5,161 nucleotides of DNA from Acholeplasmatales bacterium. Its GTDB lineage: Bacteria > Bacillota_I > Bacilli_A > Acholeplasmatales > Anaeroplasmataceae. Location of the stretch: assembly GCA_900770055.1 (NCBI GenBank), contig CAAGJD010000221.1, forward strand, positions 1-5,161, read 5' to 3'. Below are positions 1 to 5,161 of the stretch, in pieces. Position numbers and translations under genes: made by a program. Below the pieces are notes generated by a model that saw only the letters and a list, made by a program, of their open reading frames with translations, did not search any database and was not told where the DNA came from. Position 1 is the stretch's first letter. Each line of letters begins with the position of its first letter.

Positions 1-1307
1 ATCGTTCAACAACAGAAATACTAAATCTAGCTAACTGTGTTATTAAAAATAATCCAAATCAGATTAAAAAGGTTATGACATCTAATAACAAAAATGGATT
101 AAAGCCTCGTTATTATCACGCTGATTCAAGCTATGATGAGGTAATGTTTGTTATCGACAATATTAAAAAATTTCTAATTAAAGGTGATAAATATAGTGAT
201 ATAGCTATTATGTATCGTTCTAACTTTATTTCAAGAAATTTTGAAGATCAACTAATCAGATATCAAATCCCTTATAAAATTTATGGAGGCTTATCCTTCT
301 TTGCAAGAAAAGAAATAAAGGATATGATAGCTTATCTAAGGCTATTAGTTCATAAGAATGATGATTTTTCTTTTAAAAGGGTAGTTAATGAACCTAAAAA
401 AAAGATTGGACAAGCTATAATTAATAAGCTTACTGAACTAGCAAATAATCAAAATATTTCACTATATGAGGCTATACCTTACTACACTGGAAAAGGTCAA
501 GGAGCAACAGCCTTAATTCAATTTAAAGCTATTATTGATTCCATTACAGCTCAAATAGAAAATATCCCATTAAAAAAATTAATTGATTTAATAATTAAAG
601 AAACAGGCTATGAGGAGGAATTAAAAAAGGATGAAGATAGCTATTTAGATAGATTAGCTAACATTAAAGAATTCCAATCCGTACTTAAAGAAACTGAGGA
701 AACCTATGATGGCTTATCTCATGAGGAAATGCTTAAGAACCTTTTATCTGATTTAGCCTTAAGAAGTGACAATGATGAGGTTAATGAGGAAAATGCGGTT
801 ATTCTTACAACATATCATCAGGCTAAGGGCTTAGAATTTAAAAATGTTTTTATGGTAGCAATGGAGGAAGGTATTTTCCCTTCTTGTAATTCTTTATCAG
901 ATTTTGAAATTGAAGAGGAAAGAAGAATTTGTTATGTTGGCATTACAAGAGCTAAAGAGAATTTATTTTTAACAAATTGTGAAAATAGAATGCTATATGG
1001 CCAATATGATAACCCTACACCTTCAAGATTCATAAGAGAGATGGATAAAGACTTATATGAAAATGTATCTCGAGGCTATAATAAGCCTATCCAAAAGCCT
1101 CAAATAAAAACTAAAGAAATAGTTAAGAAGGAAGAAGCACCTAAAACAAATGAAAATACCTATGATGTTGGTGATAAGATTAATCATAAGGTATTTGGCG
1201 ATGGCTTGGTTGTTGCGGTAAATGGAAAAGCCATTACTGTTGCTTTCCCATCACCTACAGGAATAAAAATTCTTTCAGGCAATCACCCAAGTATTAGAAA
1301 ATTATAA
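1..1307 (+). CDS. pcrA: ATP-dependent DNA helicase PcrA/UvrD, C-terminal part (5' end outside window)
   Basis: This is a superfamily 1 DNA helicase that unwinds DNA 3'-to-5' in repair and in clearing replication and transcription conflicts. The frame is open from base 3 and starts in the conserved motif IV (RSTTEIL, preceded by the end of what is probably a Tyr codon). The ATG at 75 is therefore internal and the gene is cut by the window edge, with 434 residues visible of a family norm of about 720-750. Seen in order, numbered from the first visible codon: the 2B-region signature GGLSFFARKEIKDMIAYLR at 95-113; motif V (TTYHQAKGLEF) at 269-279; MEEGIFP at 287-293; and motif VI (EERRICYVGITRAKE) at 305-319, with the arginine that contacts ATP. 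A Lys/Glu/Pro-rich linker follows, then a small C-terminal domain from about 387 (YDVGDKINHKVFGDG), matching the Tudor-like tail of PcrA that contacts RNA polymerase. All motifs look intact. The paralogues UvrD and Rep are less likely because of this tail and the low-GC Gram-positive context. The gene ends in TAA with no clear hairpin terminator. Confidence 0.93.
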   Translation, partial: RSTTEILNLANCVIKNNPNQIKKVMTSNNKNGLKPRYYHADSSYDEVMFVIDNIKKFLIKGDKYSDIAIMYRSNFISRNFEDQLIRYQIPYKIYGGLSFFARKEIKDMIAYLRLLVHKNDDFSFKRVVNEPKKKIGQAIINKLTELANNQNISLYEAIPYYTGKGQGATALIQFKAIIDSITAQIENIPLKKLIDLIIKETGYEEELKKDEDSYLDRLANIKEFQSVLKETEETYDGLSHEEMLKNLLSDLALRSDNDEVNEENAVILTTYHQAKGLEFKNVFMVAMEEGIFPSCNSLSDFEIEEERRICYVGITRAKENLFLTNCENRMLYGQYDNPTPSRFIREMDKDLYENVSRGYNKPIQKPQIKTKEIVKKEEAPKTNENTYDVGDKINHKVFGDGLVVAVNGKAITVAFPSPTGIKILSGNHPSIRKL

Positions 1308-1323
1308 AAAAATAATAAATAAT

Positions 1324-1352
1324 TAATAAAAAATTTATTTTTAATCGTCTAA
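1324..1352 (+). promoter_or_regulatory. Possible ECF-type promoter upstream of the sigma factor gene
   Basis: In a gap made almost only of A and T, CGTCTAA at 1346-1352 stands out and resembles the -10 element (CGTC or CGTA) recognised by many ECF sigma factors, whose genes are often autoregulated. Transcription from here would start near 1356-1360 and give a short leader before the ribosome binding site at 1369. Against this, the expected -35 position (1324-1329, TAATAA) matches the usual TGAAAC in only about three positions and lacks the AAC core. The call rests on one short motif and on position. The gene could equally be read through from the helicase gene, because no convincing terminator lies between them. 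Confidence 0.22.
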
Positions 1353-1368
1353 TTAAATGAGAATGACT

Positions 1369-1376
1369 GGAGGGGG
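1369..1376 (+). promoter_or_regulatory. Ribosome binding site of the sigma factor gene
   Basis: GGAGGGGG is a strong Shine-Dalgarno sequence. The GGAGG core (1369-1373) sits 7 bases before the ATG at 1381, which fixes that start. Confidence 0.85.
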
Positions 1377-1380
1377 CTAA

Positions 1381-1884
1381 ATGAGCATTGATAAGCTAGC
1401 AATAGAATATAAAAATGGCAATCAAAAAGCCTTTGATTCTATATATAAAAACACCGTTAATTTAGTTCGCTTTGCCATTTATTCTTACATTCAGGATGCT
1501 GAGATAATAAATGATTTAATTCAGGATACTTATATGAAGGTAATAGAAAAAATATCTAGCTATAAGGAAAATAGCTTTAATAGTTGGATATATACAATTG
1601 CTAAAAATACTGCATTAGATTATTTGAAAAGAAAGAAAGAAAAATATATAGAGGATCCTAATCTAATTTCAACTTCAAATAATAATCCTTACCTTAATTA
1701 TGCAATTAGCAAATTATCAAATGACGAAAAAGAAGTATTTCTAATGAAGGTATTATGTGGATATACAACAAAGAAAATCTCAGAGATTTTATCCCTTAAT
1801 ACATATTTAGTTAATTCACTTTATTATCAAGCAAAAGAAAAATTAAAACGTGAATTGGAGGCGATTAAAGATGAAATTAGGTAA
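1381..1884 (+). CDS. ECF-type (sigma-70 family) RNA polymerase sigma factor
   Basis: This 167-residue protein has the minimal two-domain build of extracytoplasmic function (ECF) sigma factors, which direct RNA polymerase to a small set of promoters in response to envelope or other outside signals. Region 2 spans about residues 10-87 and shows the core-binding and -10 recognition signatures: DLIQDTYMKV at 45-54 and NSWIYTIAKNTALDYLKRKK at 67-86. An Asn-rich linker (about 88-105) leads to region 4 at about 106-160, with LSNDEKEVFLMKV before a helix-turn-helix (about 130-150) and the tail AKEKLKREL. In the recognition helix the common pattern GTVKSRLxRA is replaced by YLVNSLYYQA, so the usual Lys and two Arg are missing, which suggests an unusual -35 site. 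The start is set by a strong ribosome binding site. The gene overlaps the next one by 14 bases, as expected for a co-translated sigma/regulator pair. The family call is firm; the regulon and signal are unknown, and no named subgroup is recognised. Confidence 0.9.
   Translation: MSIDKLAIEYKNGNQKAFDSIYKNTVNLVRFAIYSYIQDAEIINDLIQDTYMKVIEKISSYKENSFNSWIYTIAKNTALDYLKRKKEKYIEDPNLISTSNNNPYLNYAISKLSNDEKEVFLMKVLCGYTTKKISEILSLNTYLVNSLYYQAKEKLKRELEAIKDEIR
1857..1861 (+). promoter_or_regulatory. Ribosome binding site of the beta-propeller gene, inside the sigma factor gene
   Basis: GGAGG lies within the last codons of the sigma factor gene, 9 bases before the ATG at 1871. It decides the start: the in-frame GTG at 1850 would put this site inside the gene and has no comparable site of its own. 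Its location suggests that translation of the second gene is coupled to the first. Confidence 0.8.
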
Positions 1885-3589
1885 ATATAATAAGCTACTT
1901 AAAAAGGAATATCAGGATACCTTCAATGATGAAAAAATTGTAATAAAAAAATCCTCACATTTTCGTAAGATTTTAATCCCTATCTATTCCTTAGTAGCTG
2001 TTGTAGCATTAGTTTTTGTTGTAATAGGTATTGATACCTTAGTAACAAATAATCATAACGAATATGTTTTTAGGCATTGGTCAGAATTTGATAAGGATTT
2101 GACACAATCTTCTAGTAAGGAGCTAACTCCTATTAATAGTTCTGATGAACTTTGTAGCATTATAGACAGCTATAAATTAACTATTCAAGATTCTCTTTTG
2201 CAATCAATAGGTCAACCAAATATTGGTGATATGGCACCTGCTGGGACACCACAAACAACTCCTGGTAATATGACCTCTGGCACGACAACAAATACACAAT
2301 ATAGTAATGTTGATGAGACAGATATAGCTAAGTGTGATGGAAACTATATTTACTATACTTACAATAATAAACTAGTTATTTATGATTTATTAGGAAATAT
2401 TATAGGTGAAAAAGAATTTGATGGTGGCATCAAATCGATGTATGTATATAATAATAGTATCGTCATTTTCTATCGTATTGAGGGATTAGCTTTTGATTAT
2501 GTAGAAATTTTTAAATTAAATTCAACACTTGAAAGTGTCTATAAGCATAAGATGAATTATTTAGATAGTAGATTATGCGATAATGAACTTATTATTTGTG
2601 AAATAATAAAATTAGTTCCTGAAAAGCTTGATTATGATAATTTATATTATGATGGTTATACTTGTCCTTCTACCTTATATGAAATTACAAATATTAATTT
2701 AGATACTCTCGATGTTAAAAAAACAAGTTATACTGGAAACTATAATGCTAATTTACATATGACAGATGATTACATATCAATTGCTTCAAGAGTTTATGGT
2801 TATGAAATAAGTGGAATTTTTACAGTTATTTCTGTATTTAATAGAAATCTTGAACCAGTTGGTGTACTAAAGGCAAAAGGATATATTTATAGCCAATTTG
2901 CTTTACATGAAGAAAATGATTTATTCTATGTTGTTTCAACAGATACTACAGCTGAATTAAGTCATTGGAATCAAATAACAGTATTTGATTTAAAAACACT
3001 TGAAAAAATTGGCCATTTAAACTCAGGTATAGGGCTTGAACGTCATACAGTGCGATCTGTAAGATATTCTGGTAGCTCATGCTTTGTTGTCACTTATGAA
3101 AACAAAGATCCACTTTATGAAATAGATTTAAGCGATCCTAAGAAACCTACTATTATTGATGAAGTAAGAGGCCCAGGCTATTCAACCTATTTACATCAAT
3201 TCTCTATTGATGGTGTGGATTACTTATTAGGTGTAGGATTTACTGATAGTCAATATCAGTACAAGGTTTCTATTTATAAAACTACACTTAATAATAGTCA
3301 ATTAGGAGAAGATTTCATAATAGATATGTCTGAATTTTATGAATATTCAATCAATTATAAAGCATTCTTCTTTTATCAGGACACTAAATATTTATATTTT
3401 GGTATAGGCTCTAATAGTGGGGAGGATAAATATACAATATTAAGAATTAATGTTAATGCTGATTTAGAAGTAGAACAAGTATGTGATGAATATAAGGTAA
3501 TTGAAATAGAATCAAATACAAGATGCTTCTATATTGATGGTAATATTTATTTACCACAATTAGATAAATTAATAATAGAAGAATTATAA
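1871..3589 (+). CDS. Membrane-anchored extracytoplasmic beta-propeller protein; probable partner/anti-sigma regulator of the ECF sigma factor
   Basis: From ATG 1871 the protein has 572 residues. A basic, presumably cytoplasmic tail (about 1-33) precedes one hydrophobic segment (about 34-54, ILIPIYSLVAVVALVFVVIG). Everything after that should lie outside the membrane (type II, N-in). Residues 117-145 form a Pro/Thr/Gly-rich linker. Then VDETDIAKCDGNYIYY (147-162) marks the start of the beta-propeller family known in Pfam as PF09826 (typically VDEADIVKTDGKYIYY). Further family hallmarks are the block at 394-426 (VRSVRY, then DPLYEIDLSDPKKP), PGYSTYLH at 435-442, and the closing CFYIDGNIYLP at 552-562. 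Short blade-like strands recur throughout. No catalytic motif is visible, so binding or sensing is more likely than enzyme activity. The 14-base overlap with the sigma factor gene and the tail-plus-anchor build suggest that the N-terminal tail binds the sigma factor, but it lacks the HxxxCxxC motif of zinc anti-sigma factors. Fold and topology are well supported; the regulatory role is inferred from context. Confidence 0.82.
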   Translation: MKLGKYNKLLKKEYQDTFNDEKIVIKKSSHFRKILIPIYSLVAVVALVFVVIGIDTLVTNNHNEYVFRHWSEFDKDLTQSSSKELTPINSSDELCSIIDSYKLTIQDSLLQSIGQPNIGDMAPAGTPQTTPGNMTSGTTTNTQYSNVDETDIAKCDGNYIYYTYNNKLVIYDLLGNIIGEKEFDGGIKSMYVYNNSIVIFYRIEGLAFDYVEIFKLNSTLESVYKHKMNYLDSRLCDNELIICEIIKLVPEKLDYDNLYYDGYTCPSTLYEITNINLDTLDVKKTSYTGNYNANLHMTDDYISIASRVYGYEISGIFTVISVFNRNLEPVGVLKAKGYIYSQFALHEENDLFYVVSTDTTAELSHWNQITVFDLKTLEKIGHLNSGIGLERHTVRSVRYSGSSCFVVTYENKDPLYEIDLSDPKKPTIIDEVRGPGYSTYLHQFSIDGVDYLLGVGFTDSQYQYKVSIYKTTLNNSQLGEDFIIDMSEFYEYSINYKAFFFYQDTKYLYFGIGSNSGEDKYTILRINVNADLEVEQVCDEYKVIEIESNTRCFYIDGNIYLPQLDKLIIEEL

Positions 3590-3614
3590 GAAATAAAAAC
3601 AACTCTGTAATTAG

Positions 3615-3653
3615 AAAAGGCTTAGGAAACTGTATGTTTACTAAGCCATTTTT
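3615..3653. terminator. Bidirectional intrinsic terminator between convergent genes
   Basis: GGCTTAG (3619-3625) pairs with CTAAGCC (3641-3647). After one G-A mismatch, AAAC (3627-3630) pairs with GTTT (3636-3639), leaving a 5-base loop, TGTAT. On the + strand the stem is followed by ATTTTTG. On the - strand it is followed by TTTTCTAATT. It lies 25-30 bases past the stop of the beta-propeller gene and just past the stop of the transporter gene, so it probably ends both transcripts. Confidence 0.85.
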
Positions 3654-3681
3654 GTCGAATATATTAACAGCTCTTTAGTTA

Positions 3682-5151
3682 TTAATATGTTGATTTATTA
3701 ATAATTCTTTTTGGTGCGTTTTTAGAATAAACATATAGCCATCCTGCTGTAAGTAAGAATATACACGCAAAAAACCAAGCTGCTGGGTCAGCTAAGCATA
3801 ATCCATAAATAGATTGGATATTTGCGTTATTATTAATTGCTTCACCATTAAGTAGTGGTGGTATTAATGAAGCAATAGATACTCTAGCTACAAGTTCTCC
3901 TATTCCGGCAAGGAATGGAAATAGTGGCTTTCCAAGACCTTGAATAGAATTTCTAAAAATATAAAGAAATCCTAAAATAAAATATAATAACATATCACAC
4001 ATCATATAAGCATTACCATATTTTATTGCTTCTGGTGTGATTTTTTCTATTGAATAGAAAATATGTAAATATGCACCATTAATTGTAAGTAATAGACCAA
4101 TACCTCCAAAAATTACATATTCAAATAACATTATGACAATTGCACTATTAACACCCTTTTTAATTCTTGCAAAATTATTCGCACCTAGGTTTTGACTACA
4201 ATATGTAATCATTGCTGTACCTAAGGCACTAAAAGGACACATAAGTAAGGTGTTAAGCTTAACTGCGGCTCCTATTCCATTTTGGGCATCACTTGCGATT
4301 ACCTGACCTAAGGAGTTAGAATCAAATTTAACAATGACTGATTGAACAACTATTAAGCCTATAGCTAAAATAGAAAATTGAAGTGCTAATGGTAAACCCA
4401 TTTTAAGATGTTTAATTGAAAATTTTATATCAGATTTAAAATCCTTTATTTGTAATCTATATTCTTTATATTTGATAAATGTGAAGGTGAAGCATCCAAT
4501 TGCCGATACACCTTGAGCGATTACTGTTGCGAGTGCGGCACCAAATACTCCAAATTTAAATACTGTTATAAATAATAAATCTAAGATGATATTTAATATA
4601 GATGATATTAATAAGAATATAAGAGGAGTAGTAGAATCGCCTACACTTCTTAAAAATGAACAAATTAAATTATAAAATACCTGTGTAATAATACCTAAAT
4701 AGATTACTAAAATATACGTATAGCTAGATTTATATATTTCGTGCTGGATGATATTTTCTGATTCAGTTAAGCCTATTAATGATAATAATGGATTTATCAT
4801 TATTACAGCTAATATTGATAATATTATTGATAAATATAAAGATAGCTTAATTTGAACCGCAAAGCTCTTTTTAATACCAGCCTTATCATTGTTTCCATAA
4901 TATGTTGATGTAATTACTGAAAAACCAGCTGTGACTCCTATTGCGAATTGCAGTACCATAAATACTAGGTTGCCAGTATTATTAATTCCTGCAACCTCAT
5001 TTGCGTTTAGAAATTGTCCACAGATTGCGGCATCTGATATAGTGTATACCTGTTGTAGTAAATAGCTTAATAATATTGGAATTGAAAATAGTAAAATATT
5101 TTTTATGATATTTCCTTTAGTCAAATCCATTTGTTTAAATAGTTTTTTCAT
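3682..5151 (-). CDS. MATE-family multidrug/metabolite efflux transporter
   Basis: This 489-residue, strongly hydrophobic protein belongs to the MATE (multi antimicrobial extrusion) family, inner-membrane antiporters that use a Na+ or H+ gradient to export drugs, dyes or metabolites. Two homologous halves of about six membrane segments each are visible. The first half opens with the family start (LTKGNIIKNILLFSIPILLS, 10-29), then VYTISDAAICGQFL (35-48), and contains the conserved RSVGDSTTPL (168-177), ILNIILDLLF (185-194) and GVFGAALATVIAQ (201-213). The second half opens at about 250 (MGLPLALQFS) and contains SQNLGANNFARIKKG (319-333), RNSIQGLGKP (400-409) and LADPAAWFFA (453-462). The residue pattern around AQNGIGAAVKLN (289-300) recalls a clostridial subfamily, judged from memory. 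The length is near the upper end of the usual 440-490. The ATG is set by a GGAGG five bases upstream at the window edge. The promoter lies outside the window. It converges on the beta-propeller gene and need not be functionally linked to it. The substrate and the coupling ion cannot be read from the sequence. Confidence 0.92.
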   Translation of the reverse strand: MKKLFKQMDLTKGNIIKNILLFSIPILLSYLLQQVYTISDAAICGQFLNANEVAGINNTGNLVFMVLQFAIGVTAGFSVITSTYYGNNDKAGIKKSFAVQIKLSLYLSIILSILAVIMINPLLSLIGLTESENIIQHEIYKSSYTYILVIYLGIITQVFYNLICSFLRSVGDSTTPLIFLLISSILNIILDLLFITVFKFGVFGAALATVIAQGVSAIGCFTFTFIKYKEYRLQIKDFKSDIKFSIKHLKMGLPLALQFSILAIGLIVVQSVIVKFDSNSLGQVIASDAQNGIGAAVKLNTLLMCPFSALGTAMITYCSQNLGANNFARIKKGVNSAIVIMLFEYVIFGGIGLLLTINGAYLHIFYSIEKITPEAIKYGNAYMMCDMLLYFILGFLYIFRNSIQGLGKPLFPFLAGIGELVARVSIASLIPPLLNGEAINNNANIQSIYGLCLADPAAWFFACIFLLTAGWLYVYSKNAPKRIINKSTY

Positions 5152-5156
5152 AAAAA

Positions 5157-5161
5157 CCTCC
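5157..5161 (-). promoter_or_regulatory. Ribosome binding site of the MATE transporter gene
   Basis: Read on the - strand, GGAGG is followed by five T and then the ATG ending at 5149. The spacing is a little short but consistent with the other genes here. The window ends at this site, so no promoter can be assessed. Confidence 0.75.

Noticed and set aside
75..77. ATG as the start of the helicase gene
   Set aside because: The frame is open back to base 3 and the 24 upstream codons encode the conserved motif IV region (RSTTEILNLANCVI), so the gene begins outside the window.
1322..1345. AT-only imperfect palindrome as a terminator for the helicase gene
   Set aside because: It is centred on AAATTT with two mismatches and no G-C pairs, so it would be too weak for an intrinsic terminator; such palindromes are expected by chance in this composition.
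1850..1870. GTG at 1850 as the start of the beta-propeller gene
   Set aside because: The GGAGG at 1857-1861 would then be inside the gene and the GTG has no good site of its own; ATG 1871 has ideal spacing.
2219..2305. Pro/Thr/Gly-rich stretch in the beta-propeller protein as a repeat or functional motif
   Set aside because: It has no regular period and sits between the membrane-proximal part and the propeller, where a flexible linker is expected.
4270..4330. Apparent insertion in the MATE transporter around residues 274-292
   Set aside because: The pattern (SDAQNGIGAAVKLN) recalls other clostridial MATE proteins, so it is probably a subfamily trait and not a novelty.
1..5161. Recoded TGA (genetic code 4), suggested by the high AT content
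   Set aside because: Tryptophans are encoded by TGG and no in-frame TGA occurs in any of the four genes, so there is no evidence for recoding.

Overview
The window is about 70% AT by eye and carries four protein-coding genes on a tight layout, with no RNA gene, mobile element, CRISPR array or long non-coding stretch. Strong GGAGG ribosome binding sites, a PcrA-type helicase, a very short ECF sigma factor and a clostridial-looking MATE transporter point to a low-GC Bacillota (Firmicutes) or close relative, plausibly an uncultured gut lineage. Tryptophan is encoded by TGG, the four genes contain no in-frame TGA, and all end in TAA, so the standard bacterial code fits. No finer taxonomic call can be made from this sequence.

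Layout: (1) Positions 1-1307, + strand, are the C-terminal 434 residues of a PcrA/UvrD DNA helicase whose start lies upstream of the window. (2) After a 73-base, almost purely AT gap comes an ECF-type RNA polymerase sigma factor (1381-1884, +). (3) Overlapping its end by 14 bases is a membrane-anchored, secreted beta-propeller protein (1871-3589, +). The overlap and the short cytoplasmic tail plus single membrane segment suggest that this protein is the partner, and probably the anti-sigma regulator or sensor, of the sigma factor. (4) A bidirectional hairpin terminator at about 3615-3653 separates this from a convergent MATE-family efflux transporter (3682-5151, -), whose ribosome binding site is at the right-hand edge of the window.

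The helicase and the transporter look ordinary. The most interesting element is the sigma factor/beta-propeller pair. It is laid out like a transmembrane signalling module, but the putative anti-sigma part is only about 33 residues with no zinc-binding HxxxCxxC motif, the outside sensor would be a beta-propeller of about 425 residues, and the sigma factor has an unusual region 4 recognition helix. The function of the pair and its signal are inferred from architecture and gene order only.
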